Part shown: positions 34,231-41,333 of the stretch, in pieces
Layout of the letters: each line of letters opens with the position of its first letter
Position numbering within the stretch: position 1 is the first letter of the stretch
From: Clostridia bacterium
GTDB lineage: Bacteria; Bacillota; Clostridia; Christensenellales; Borkfalkiaceae
Direction of reading: 5' to 3'
DNA length: 64,000 bases
Assembly (NCBI GenBank): GCA_017473605.1
Contig: JAFUKM010000010.1
Span: forward strand, 25,625-89,624
Program-made: the position numbers and the translations under genes
The notes under the pieces: generated by a model
The model's database searches: none
What the model was told of the DNA's origin: nothing
The model's input: only the letters and a program-made list of their open reading frames with translations

Positions 34231-36669
34231 TTAACGAAGCTCTATACCGAGCTTGAATTTGAGATTGCCCAAAATCTTCTTTACGAAGTTATCGAGCGTT
34301 TCGGGCGTGAACGCCTTTTCCGTTTGGTTATCGGGCGTAAAGGTAAGCGTGAACGCCATACTCTTCTTCCCTTCGGGAACTTGACCACCGCGATACACGT
34401 CGAAAAGTTTAGCTTCCGTAACGTACTTACAAGAGTGCAACAAAACTTCTTCGATTTGTCCGCAAGTGAGTGCTTCGTCCGCAATCAAGGCAAGGTCGCG
34501 TTTTACCGCAGGGAATCTCGGTAAGTTTTTATAACGTACGTTATCGTCCATAACCGCCTTTAACGCCGACAAATCCAATTCGCCAAGGTATACCTTTTTA
34601 TCCAAGCCGAGCGTATTGGAAATTTCGGGGTCGAGTTCGCCGAAGCAACCCACGGCTTTTCCGTCCATGAGTACGTTTGCCGATACGCCGGGATGCAAAT
34701 ACGATTTTTCCGCGCGCTCGTACGTAAATGCCACATGGAATACTTCCGCGATACGTTCTATCGCGCCTTTCATATCGAAGAAATCGTTTTTACCCCCCCA
34801 AATGCCAAGCACAAGGTGCTTATTTTCTTCGGGTTGTTCGCTTGCCGCAGTGTTTTTCGGCGCGTACGTATTTGCCACTTCGAACTGTCTGCCTTCGTCG
34901 TTGCCGCGACGGATATTGCGTACGGCGTTACCGAGCATAGACGGCGCAAGGAAGGTGCGCATAAGAGAGAGCTCTTCGCTGATGGGATTGAGAATTTTCA
35001 CGGCGTTTCTTTCTACCGCGTCTTGGGGCAATTTCATCAAATCGAAATCCTTGGGCGAGTAGAAGGAATAGTTATACGCTTCCGAAAAGCCTTGCGTTCG
35101 CAAAAGATTTTTCAAATGCAATTCCCGTTTTTGCTCGTCCGTCAAGCCGCCGCCCGTAACCTGCGCTTTATCCAAGAACGTAGGCGTGATATGCTCGTAA
35201 CCGTACATACGGATAATTTCTTCCGCCAAGTCGGGATACCCGTCGATATCGTCGCGATAGCCCGGTATTTCCACCATCAGCGTATCTCCGTCCAAAACGG
35301 GCTTAAAATTCAATCTCGTCAAAATATTGATAATTTCTTCGTTGGGTACGACTATCCCCAAAAGCGCGTTAATCTTCGCGACGCTCGCCGTCATTTGGCG
35401 AGGCGTAAGATTTGCCGCGCAAATATCGCGGCGCATATCCGTTACCGTACCGCAGTTTAATTCTTCAATCAAATGCAACGCTCTTGCCATACCGAAACCG
35501 TTGGTATACGCGTCTACGCCCTTTTCAAATCTGGACGAAGAGTCGGAAGATTGCCCCAAAGCGCGCGAAGTTTTACGCACGTTATCACGAGCAAATTTCG
35601 CCGATTCGAAAAATACGTTTTTCGTCGTATCTTTGATACCGCTATTCAAGCCGCCCATAATCCCCGCAAGCGCAACGGGCTTCTTGCCGTCGCAAATTAC
35701 AAGGTTATCGCTATTCAGCGTAAATTCCTTTTCGTCGAGCGTAACGATTTTTTCGCCCTTTTCCGCGCGGCGAACAACGATTTTTCTATCTCCCAAATCT
35801 TCCGCGTCGAACGCGTGCATGGGTTGTCCCATTTCCAAGAGTACGAAATTGGTAATATCGACGATGGGCGAAATGGAACGGATACCCGAAAGCGCCAAAC
35901 GCTTACGCATCCAAGCGGGCGATACGCCGCCTTGTACGTTCTCTACATAGTGCCCTACGTATCTGGGGCACAAGTCGGGCGCATGTACTTCTACGTCGAT
36001 ACTCTTTGCGTTCGTCTTGCTTTCCATATACGAATAATCGGGTTCTTTGAACGGTTTTTGAATTACCGCCGCCACTTCGCGCGCGATACCCACGATACAT
36101 TGACAATCGGGACGGTTTGCCGTAATCGAAATATCGAAAATCCAATCGTCCAAGCCGACAATCTTTTTAATATCTTCGCCTACGGGCGTATCTTTATCCA
36201 AATCCAAAAGCCCGTTTACTTCCGCGCCCGGATAGAAATCGTCGTTGATACCCAGCTCTTCCCCCGAACAAAGCATACCGAACGATTCTACGCCGCGCAA
36301 TTTGCCTTTTTTAATCTTTTTAACCGCGTCGGGGTTCTTTTCAAGTACGGCAGGGTTGCTTTCCACTACCGTCGAGCCGTCGAGCGCGCAAGGCGTTTTC
36401 ATACCCACGTATACGTTGGGCGCGCCCGTAACGATTTGCAATTCCCTACCGTATTCTTCGCCGCAGTCCACCACGCAAATTTGCATGTGGTCGCTATCGG
36501 GATGGGGCGTGAGAGATTTCACTTCGCCTACCACTACGCGGCTGATTTTTTCGCCGAGATAGGAAAGTTCTTCTACTTCAAAACCGCAGGAAAAGAGCTT
36601 TTCCGCCAGCTCTTGCGCGGTCATATCTATATCTACGTAATCTTTTAACCAACTGAAAGGTGCTTTCAT
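34231..36669 (-). CDS. pheT: Phenylalanyl-tRNA synthetase beta subunit
   Basis: The large editing and tRNA-binding subunit of the (alpha-beta)2 enzyme. The 812 residues run in the normal order: a start MKAPFSWLKDYVDIDM, a tRNA-binding OB domain (40-150), B3/B4 editing (about 210-385), B5 (about 405-475), the catalytic-like core, and a C-terminal anticodon-binding FDX-ACB domain (from about 718, PRFPAVKRDLALIADE). It follows pheS by 12 nt under the same T-box. Confidence 0.97.
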   Translation of the reverse strand: MKAPFSWLKDYVDIDMTAQELAEKLFSCGFEVEELSYLGEKISRVVVGEVKSLTPHPDSDHMQICVVDCGEEYGRELQIVTGAPNVYVGMKTPCALDGSTVVESNPAVLEKNPDAVKKIKKGKLRGVESFGMLCSGEELGINDDFYPGAEVNGLLDLDKDTPVGEDIKKIVGLDDWIFDISITANRPDCQCIVGIAREVAAVIQKPFKEPDYSYMESKTNAKSIDVEVHAPDLCPRYVGHYVENVQGGVSPAWMRKRLALSGIRSISPIVDITNFVLLEMGQPMHAFDAEDLGDRKIVVRRAEKGEKIVTLDEKEFTLNSDNLVICDGKKPVALAGIMGGLNSGIKDTTKNVFFESAKFARDNVRKTSRALGQSSDSSSRFEKGVDAYTNGFGMARALHLIEELNCGTVTDMRRDICAANLTPRQMTASVAKINALLGIVVPNEEIINILTRLNFKPVLDGDTLMVEIPGYRDDIDGYPDLAEEIIRMYGYEHITPTFLDKAQVTGGGLTDEQKRELHLKNLLRTQGFSEAYNYSFYSPKDFDLMKLPQDAVERNAVKILNPISEELSLMRTFLAPSMLGNAVRNIRRGNDEGRQFEVANTYAPKNTAASEQPEENKHLVLGIWGGKNDFFDMKGAIERIAEVFHVAFTYERAEKSYLHPGVSANVLMDGKAVGCFGELDPEISNTLGLDKKVYLGELDLSALKAVMDDNVRYKNLPRFPAVKRDLALIADEALTCGQIEEVLLHSCKYVTEAKLFDVYRGGQVPEGKKSMAFTLTFTPDNQTEKAFTPETLDNFVKKILGNLKFKLGIELR

Positions 36670-36681
36670 TGTATTGTCTCC

Positions 36682-37695
36682 TTAATTCTCGAATTGTTCC
36701 AAGAAGCGCGTATCGTTTTCAAACAACGTCTTGATATTGTTGATACCGTATTTGAGCATTGCAATACGTTCAATACCCATACCGAACGCAAAACCCGTAT
36801 ATTCGTCGGGGTCTACGTTACAGTTTTCGAGTACGCGTCTATTTACCATACCTGCGCCGAGCACTTCTATCCAACCCGTACCCTTACAAAGGCGACAACC
36901 CTTACCGCCGCACTCTGAACAGCTTAAATCAACTTCTACGCTCGGTTCGGTAAACGGAAAATAGGACGGGCGCAAACGGACTTTCGTCGAAGCGGTGAAC
37001 ATCTTTTTCGCAAACTCCGCGAGCATACCCTGTAAATCGCAAAGGGTAATACCCTTATCTACGACAAGTCCTTCCATCTGGTGAAACATCGGCGAGTGCG
37101 TTGCGTCGTCGTCCGAACGGAATACTCTGCCCGGCGATAAAATTTTAATCGGCGGCGTTTCCTTTTCCATTACGCGGATTTGCCCCGCCGACGTTTGCGT
37201 ACGGAGCAATAAGTTTTCGGCAAGATAGAAGGTATCCTGCATATCCCTTGCAGGGTGGTCTTTCGGGGTATTGAGCGCCGTGAAATTGTAATAATCCGTT
37301 TCGATTTCAGGTCCCTCGAACACCTTAAAACCCATACCCGCGAAAATATCGATAAGTTCGTTTTTTACAAGCGTAATAGGATGCAAAGCGCCTGCTTTAT
37401 ACGCCTTACCCGGCATTGTGATATCGATACGCTCTTTCGCGTACTTTTCTTCCATTTCCATTTTACGGACGACGAGCGCGCGCGCTTCGAACTGCTCTTC
37501 CATACCCTGTTTGAATTCGTTGACGATTTTACCGAACGCCGGTCTGTCTTCCTTTGCCAAGTCCTTCATACCGCTCATAATCCCTTTAAGCGCCGTTTGG
37601 AAACGGACTTTGAGTTCGTATAACGCCCTGCCCGTTTGCATTTGTTCCATTGCGGCTTCGATTTCCGTCCGCAACGCTTCGATTTTTTCTTTCAT
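36682..37695 (-). CDS. pheS: Phenylalanyl-tRNA synthetase alpha subunit
   Basis: The class II catalytic subunit that charges tRNA-Phe. The 337 residues contain motif 1 near [20 protein letters not shown], the [11 protein letters not shown] stretch, motif 2 [19 protein letters not shown], and motif 3 [16 protein letters not shown]-box leader with a UUC specifier lies upstream, so expression should rise when tRNA-Phe is uncharged. Confidence 0.97.
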   Translation of the reverse strand: MKEKIEALRTEIEAAMEQMQTGRALYELKVRFQTALKGIMSGMKDLAKEDRPAFGKIVNEFKQGMEEQFEARALVVRKMEMEEKYAKERIDITMPGKAYKAGALHPITLVKNELIDIFAGMGFKVFEGPEIETDYYNFTALNTPKDHPARDMQDTFYLAENLLLRTQTSAGQIRVMEKETPPIKILSPGRVFRSDDDATHSPMFHQMEGLVVDKGITLCDLQGMLAEFAKKMFTASTKVRLRPSYFPFTEPSVEVDLSCSECGGKGCRLCKGTGWIEVLGAGMVNRRVLENCNVDPDEYTGFAFGMGIERIAMLKYGINNIKTLFENDTRFLEQFEN

Positions 37696-37727
37696 TGTAT
37701 ACTCCTTACGTTATGTTTTTCCGTTAT

Positions 37728-37992
37728 AAAAAACGCCCTGCACGCCTAGAAAGCGTGCAGGGCGAATACTATCCGCTGTACCACCTGCGTTCGCGCGAGT
37801 AAACCGCGCCTTATTTGCGCCGTTACGCCGCGCCTTTGCGGTTCTCCCTACCCCTGATGCCAGGCTCAAAAGAACGGCTCCAAAGTGAATTGGCAATCTT
37901 TCCGTTTTCCCACGCCTTTCAGCCTACGAGCGCGGTCTCTTTTGAAAACGATACGAAAAACGCCTGCTTTTTCATCGCCTTTGATTTTCTTT
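37728..37992 (-). promoter_or_regulatory. T-box riboswitch (tRNA-Phe) controlling pheST
   Basis: A class I T-box leader of about 265 nt. The T-box core reads AGGTGGTACAGCGG on the minus strand (37785-37772); its UGGU can pair with the ACCA end of uncharged tRNA. The terminator is a 12-bp stem (37734-37745 with 37753-37764) followed by six U residues. In stem I the specifier is TTC (Phe), at 37889-37887, placed just before the conserved CUUUGGAG run, as in other T-boxes. The specifier position is my reading by analogy with the tyrS leader. Confidence 0.92.
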
Positions 37993-37998
37993 TTTCTT

Positions 37999-38027
37999 AT
38001 TATATCCTTTTTAAAGGATAATGTCAA
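37999..38027 (-). promoter_or_regulatory. Consensus promoter of the pheST T-box transcript
   Basis: TTGACA (38027-38022) and TATAAT (38004-37999), 17 nt apart: a perfect sigma-A promoter. The predicted start near 37992 gives a leader of about 295 nt before the pheS ATG. Confidence 0.88.
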
Positions 38028-38048
38028 ACGATTTCGTTTGGCTTGCGC

Positions 38049-38669
38049 TTATTTTTGCTTCAACAAGTCGCGGATTTCTTCCAAAAGTTTGGTGTTTGCC
38101 ATTGCTTTTTCTTCCGCTTTTGCCGCTTCTTCCGCCGCCTTTGCAGCAGCTTCCGCCGCAGCTGCTTCTTGCGCCGCCTTTTCTTCCGCTATTTGCTTTT
38201 CGTAAAGGGCTTCCGCTTCGCGATAGGAAACTTTTTCTGCTTTACGGATTGTTTTGATTGCTTTCTTTCTCTCTTTTGCCGTCGTGCCGAACGCTTCTTC
38301 TCTTGCTTTTGCAATATTGTTCATCATACGCACAATCATAAATAACACGAAAGCAATCAAAAGGAAATTGATAATTGCGCTGATAAACGCGCCCCAATCG
38401 ATATAAATGGAATTTGCAAGGTCGATGGTACCGTCCGCCGCGTATGCGGGATTTCCCAAGAACGTAACCGCGTTTTCCAAACCGTTATCCCCGATGACGA
38501 GCGCAATAATCCAGTTGATAATCGGTTTGAGAATATAATTACTCAATCCGTTCACAATACCCGTAAACGCGCCGCCTACGATAACGCCGACAGCCATATC
38601 CAATACGTTGCCGCGCGTAATAAACTTCTTAAACTCGCCAAAAAAGTTTTTAATACGATGTTTTGCCAT
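38049..38669 (-). CDS. mscL: Large-conductance mechanosensitive channel MscL with extended tail
   Basis: An emergency-release channel opened by membrane tension. The first 110 residues match MscL: FKKFITRGNVLDMAVGVIVG and FTGIVNGLSNYILKPI as TM1, a periplasmic loop, and TM2 AFISAIINFLLIAFVLFMIVR. Typical MscL has about 130-150 residues; this one has 206. A 75-residue charged, Ala/Glu-rich helix is inserted after TM2, before the conserved C-terminal bundle helix LLEEIRDLLKQK. The ATG at 38669 has AAGGAAG upstream; an earlier frame would start inside the promoter. Confidence 0.92.
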   Translation of the reverse strand: MAKHRIKNFFGEFKKFITRGNVLDMAVGVIVGGAFTGIVNGLSNYILKPIINWIIALVIGDNGLENAVTFLGNPAYAADGTIDLANSIYIDWGAFISAIINFLLIAFVLFMIVRMMNNIAKAREEAFGTTAKERKKAIKTIRKAEKVSYREAEALYEKQIAEEKAAQEAAAAEAAAKAAEEAAKAEEKAMANTKLLEEIRDLLKQK

Positions 38670-38700
38670 AAAAAGTACTTCCTTGTGTTGATTTTCTTCC

Positions 38701-38730
38701 ATTATACACCTATAAAATAAATTTTGTCAA
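38701..38730 (-). promoter_or_regulatory. mscL promoter
   Basis: TTGACA (38730-38725) and TATAAT (38706-38701) with an 18-nt spacer. The predicted start near 38694 rules out the longer mscL frame and supports the ATG at 38669. Confidence 0.82.
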
Positions 38731-38742
38731 GAATTTTCACGT

Positions 38743-38770
38743 GAAAAAAGAAGGCTTTTTCGCCTTCCTT
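38743..38770 (-). terminator. Terminator after the two small helical genes
   Basis: A stem GAAGGC/GCCTTC (38750-38755 with 38762-38767) with a 6-nt loop and six U residues after the 3' arm on the minus strand, 17 nt after the stop at 38787. Confidence 0.8.
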
Positions 38771-38786
38771 TATCTTTGAGAAAACT

Positions 38787-39005
38787 TTAATCGGATTGTC
38801 TTTCCGCTTCATCCATTAAATCGCGGATAAAATATAAATCTTCCCCTGTTTCTCCCATCAAGCGCAGCAGTTCTTTTCTCGTTACCTGCTTTTCCGCGTT
38901 TTCCAATGCCAAAACGTACGTTCGAAGCAGCGTTTTTTGCATTAAAAGCGCGTCTTGCAAACTGTCTTTTTCATTTAACGTTATCTCTCTTTTTTCTAAC
39001 TTCAT
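38787..39005 (-). CDS. Small helical protein of unknown function
   Basis: A 72-residue, highly charged protein predicted as two helices (QDALLMQKTLLRTYVLALEN and RLMGETGEDLYFIRDLMDEA). The first helix is reminiscent of CotF/coat-type spore proteins of Clostridia, but the match is too weak to name. Its ATG overlaps the stop of the 86-residue gene upstream by 1 nt (TAATG), so the two are translated together. A terminator follows. Confidence 0.68.
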   Translation of the reverse strand: MKLEKREITLNEKDSLQDALLMQKTLLRTYVLALENAEKQVTRKELLRLMGETGEDLYFIRDLMDEAERQSD

Positions 39006-39265
39006 TATCCGTTCTCCCCGTCCATACCCGTACCTTTTTGTTTCTTATCCGCTTTTTCGCCTTTCCCTATCAACTTTTGCAACGCCGCTTTTTGTTCTTC
39101 GTGTCTACACGCAAGTTTTTCCATTGCTTTGGCGAAAGAAACCTCCGTTAAAAGTCGCGAATAAATACGCGCTTTTTTCTCCGCAACGTTTATCACCGAC
39201 AATATTCGTTCTATCGCCCGTTTTTCCACTTCCCTTTCGGACTGCTGCATTTCCGATTCTCGCAT
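39005..39265 (-). CDS. Small charged helical protein of unknown function
   Basis: An 86-residue protein, mostly helical (EVEKRAIERILSVINVAEKK, then MEKLACRHEEQKAALQKLI), with a Gly/Lys-rich tail KADKKQKGTGMDGENG. No family recognised. Its probable ribosome site (AAGGGGG, 8 nt before the ATG) is the 3' arm of the terminator hairpin that follows nth. That is unusual and suggests low or conditional translation from nth transcripts. It is coupled to the 72-residue gene downstream. Confidence 0.66.
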   Translation of the reverse strand: MRESEMQQSEREVEKRAIERILSVINVAEKKARIYSRLLTEVSFAKAMEKLACRHEEQKAALQKLIGKGEKADKKQKGTGMDGENG

Positions 39266-39316
39266 AAAAAAATCCCCCTTGCTTTACACAAAGTTTGCGT
39301 AATTCAAGGGGGAATT
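39266..39316 (-). terminator. nth terminator that also sequesters a ribosome binding site
   Basis: Arms 39305-39316 and 39271-39281 pair through a CCCCCTTG/CAAGGGGG core, with a smaller hairpin in the loop, and seven U residues follow to 39266. The next base begins the ATG of the 86-residue gene, and the GGGGG arm is its only candidate Shine-Dalgarno site. The element can thus stop transcription and block translation of read-through RNA. Confidence 0.82.
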
Positions 39317-39324
39317 ATTCCTTT

Positions 39325-39963
39325 TTATTCTTTTCTTGTCTTTTTGGCGTAATCGCACACGGACGCAAGCGTACAATTTTCGCAATCGGGCTTTCGGGAG
39401 TGGCATACTTTCCGTCCGTGCCAAATGAGCCAATGATGCGCCTCCGACCAATCCTGCTTTGGTATTGCCTTTTCCAAACCCGACTCTACTTTGAGCGGCG
39501 TATTGCCCTTGGCAAGCCCCAAACGGTTGCTCACGCGGAACACGTGCGTATCCACGGCGATAGCGTCGCCGCCGAACGCCACCGAATACACGACGTTTGC
39601 CGTCTTTTTGCCCACGCCCGCAAGCGACGTAAGTTCTTCAATGGTATCGGGTACTTCGCCGTTATATTTATCCAAAATATCCCGCGACGCGGATAAAATA
39701 TGCTCCGCTTTCATACGGTAAAATCCACAGGAGAAAATATATTTTTCCAGCTGCGTTTGCGTTAGCGTAAGCATTTTTTGCGGCGTGTTATATTTTTCAA
39801 ACAACACCGCCGTTACCTTATTTACCCGTTCGTCCGTGCATTGCGCGGAAAGGACTACCGCCACCAAAAGTTCGTACGGAGAAGTATATTTTAACGCGGG
39901 TTTTGCGCCTTTATACAGTTTTTCCAGCTCGGCAAGAGCGATACCTTTTTCCGATTTATTCAT
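39325..39963 (-). CDS. nth: Endonuclease III
   Basis: A DNA glycosylase/AP lyase for oxidised pyrimidines. The 212 residues contain the helix-hairpin-helix LTSLAGVGKKTANVV with the catalytic Lys, the catalytic Asp in AVDTHVFRVSNRL, and the C-terminal [4Fe-4S] loop CHSRKPDCENCTLASVC in C-X6-C-X2-C-X5-C spacing. The -10 box ends just 7 nt before the ATG, so the mRNA is probably leaderless. Confidence 0.96.
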   Translation of the reverse strand: MNKSEKGIALAELEKLYKGAKPALKYTSPYELLVAVVLSAQCTDERVNKVTAVLFEKYNTPQKMLTLTQTQLEKYIFSCGFYRMKAEHILSASRDILDKYNGEVPDTIEELTSLAGVGKKTANVVYSVAFGGDAIAVDTHVFRVSNRLGLAKGNTPLKVESGLEKAIPKQDWSEAHHWLIWHGRKVCHSRKPDCENCTLASVCDYAKKTRKE

Positions 39964-39969
39964 ACCGCC

Positions 39970-39998
39970 ATTATACCATATTTTTCCGCGTTTGGCAA
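39970..39998 (-). promoter_or_regulatory. nth promoter predicting a leaderless mRNA
   Basis: TTGCCA (39998-39993) and TATAAT (39975-39970) are 17 nt apart, with TGG before the -10. Only six bases separate the -10 from the ATG, so the normal start distance places the first transcribed base at or next to the A of the start codon. Confidence 0.72.
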
Positions 39999-40003
39999 TA
40001 TTT

Positions 40004-40714
40004 TTACAGCTTTATCTCTCCGTCGCTGCAAATTATTTTTTCCGCTTTGATACCGCGGTTCCAACCAAAACCTTTTTGGACGGCGCGCCATTTTGAAACC
40101 GTACCTTCATACGTAAGCGTTTGCAAACGTACGCAATCGCCAAATGCGAATTTCCCTATCGACGTGATACCGTCGTTGAACGTGACCGACGTAAGATTTT
40201 CACAACCGTAAAACGCGCCGTCTTCTATCATCTTCACAAGCGGAGGCATTTGCGCTTTTTCCAAACGCACGCAACCGTCGAACGCGCGAACGCCGATACG
40301 CAAAAGCGCGGACGGAAATAAAAAATCGGATAACGCCGCGCACATACCGAACGCACCGTCTTCAATGTGACGAACGGCCTCGCCCATTTTTACGCCCGTT
40401 AAATTTTTACAACCGTAAAACGTGTGTTTCGCAATACAAACCACTCCGTCGGGGATATGTATTTCCCGTAAGTTTTCGCAAAAATTAAACGCCGCTTCGC
40501 CTATAAAAACCGTATTTTCCGAAAGCGTGATACCCGTGATTTTTTTACAATTTTGAAACGCAAAATCACCTACTTGCGTAACCGATTCTCCGTTATATTC
40601 GGTTGGAATACACAACGTCTCTCCCATACCTTCTTCTACCCCCACCACCAAGTAGCACTGCCCAAGCTCGTTATACGCGTATTTTATGCCTTGCGACGAA
40701 AACTCTTTTTTCAT
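40004..40714 (-). CDS. Cytoplasmic LRR_5 (BspA-like) repeat protein
   Basis: A 236-residue protein of about eight LRR_5 repeats (for example VTQVGDFAFQNCKKITGITL and MIEDGAFYGCENLTSVTFND) ending EGTVSKWRAVQKGFGWN. Unlike the two LRR proteins at 4-10 kb it has no signal peptide, so it should stay in the cytoplasm. The start at 40714 has AAGGAA seven nt upstream. Function unknown. A promoter near 40922-40950 and a roughly 200-nt structured leader with a terminator precede it. Confidence 0.84.
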   Translation of the reverse strand: MKKEFSSQGIKYAYNELGQCYLVVGVEEGMGETLCIPTEYNGESVTQVGDFAFQNCKKITGITLSENTVFIGEAAFNFCENLREIHIPDGVVCIAKHTFYGCKNLTGVKMGEAVRHIEDGAFGMCAALSDFLFPSALLRIGVRAFDGCVRLEKAQMPPLVKMIEDGAFYGCENLTSVTFNDGITSIGKFAFGDCVRLQTLTYEGTVSKWRAVQKGFGWNRGIKAEKIICSDGEIKL

Positions 40715-40916
40715 ACCAATTTTCCTTTTGTTCCTTTGTAAAAAATAAAAATGTCGCCCGCAAAAACGAACGACATCCGTAAAAATGTTCCTTTCGCTTT
40801 GCTGCGACACAATTAAATTTACAACAACTTTTCAAGAAAATTGTAACGCGAAAAAGATACACTCCTACCATTAGAAGTATAGTTCTCTTGAAAAGTTCTT
40901 ATTTAATTATGTCGCA
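40715..40916 (-). ncRNA. Candidate structured leader RNA with two-tier inverted repeat
   Basis: The predicted transcript begins at about 40915, inside the first arm. An outer 16-bp pairing (40901-40916 with 40803-40818) has one mismatch on DNA that becomes a G-U pair only in the minus-strand RNA. An inner 12-bp pairing is perfect (40886-40897 with 40826-40837), and a 48-nt apical region lies inside. A terminator (40740-40776) and the ribosome site follow. The outer arms contain GCGACA and TGTCGC, which recur in the terminator stem, so alternative pairings are possible. I recognise no named riboswitch. Confidence 0.62.
40740..40776 (-). terminator. Intrinsic terminator inside the LRR gene leader
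   Basis: A 10-bp stem with two G-U pairs (40767-40776 with 40751-40760), a 6-nt loop, then UUUUAUUUUUU on the minus strand. It lies between the inverted repeat and the ribosome site of the LRR gene, where an attenuator would be. Confidence 0.7.
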
Positions 40917-40921
40917 AATTT

Positions 40922-40950
40922 ATTTTACCATTTTTTTATATCCTTGTCAA
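40922..40950 (-). promoter_or_regulatory. Promoter of the LRR leader RNA
   Basis: TTGACA (40950-40945) and TAAAAT (40927-40922), 17 nt apart, with TGG before the -10. The start is expected at 40914-40916, which coincides with the outer end of the inverted repeat. Confidence 0.8.
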
Positions 40951-41010
40951 TGCTTTTCCAAAAAAAATCAAGGTTTGTCATTGCAACATACCCCGATTTT
41001 TTAATATCTT

Positions 41011-41268
41011 TTACCTATACGGAAAAACCGTCGTCTTTCCGTTAACAAAATCCAATTGATAAAAACCCTTAAACGTCGAATACCCGCCCATTTTCAAAAT
41101 CGCTTGCGCTTTCGCGTAATATCTTGCGTCAAAGCGCACGCAAAGTCCGCAACCGATTTTCGCTTCCTTGGGCGTGGGAATCGTCGTTGCCGCTACGCCG
41201 TAATTATTCAGTCTTTGTCCGTAGTCCAGGCTCTGCGCCCGCGAACGGAACACCGCCAACAGTATCAT
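41011..41268 (-). CDS. DUF3343 family protein (putative Se/S carrier-like)
   Basis: An 85-residue protein of the DUF3343 family, sometimes described as a putative selenium or sulfur carrier. The sequence shows the family core: VFRSRAQSLDYGQRLNNYGV, TTIPTPKEAKIGCGLCVRF with a CxxC-like GCGLC, and a short C-terminal strand. It diverges from the NifS-like gene 65 nt away, a common association. No selD, selA or yedF lies in this window, so selenium use is not shown. GGAG lies 10 nt before the ATG. Confidence 0.87.
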   Translation of the reverse strand: MILLAVFRSRAQSLDYGQRLNNYGVAATTIPTPKEAKIGCGLCVRFDARYYAKAQAILKMGGYSTFKGFYQLDFVNGKTTVFPYR

Positions 41269-41333
41269 ATGTCATACGCTCCTTTTTTTCGGAATACTAT
41301 ATTTTATGAATACAGTCAAACAAGAGGTGCATT

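Noticed and set aside
37711-37896. A short open frame within the pheS leader
   Set aside because: It lies inside the T-box RNA; the sequence is explained by the riboswitch.
40803-40916. Miniature transposable element (MITE) ends
   Set aside because: The inverted repeat resembles MITE ends, but there is no target-site duplication that I can see, the apical region is not repeated elsewhere in the window, and the promoter starts exactly at one arm, which fits an RNA leader better.
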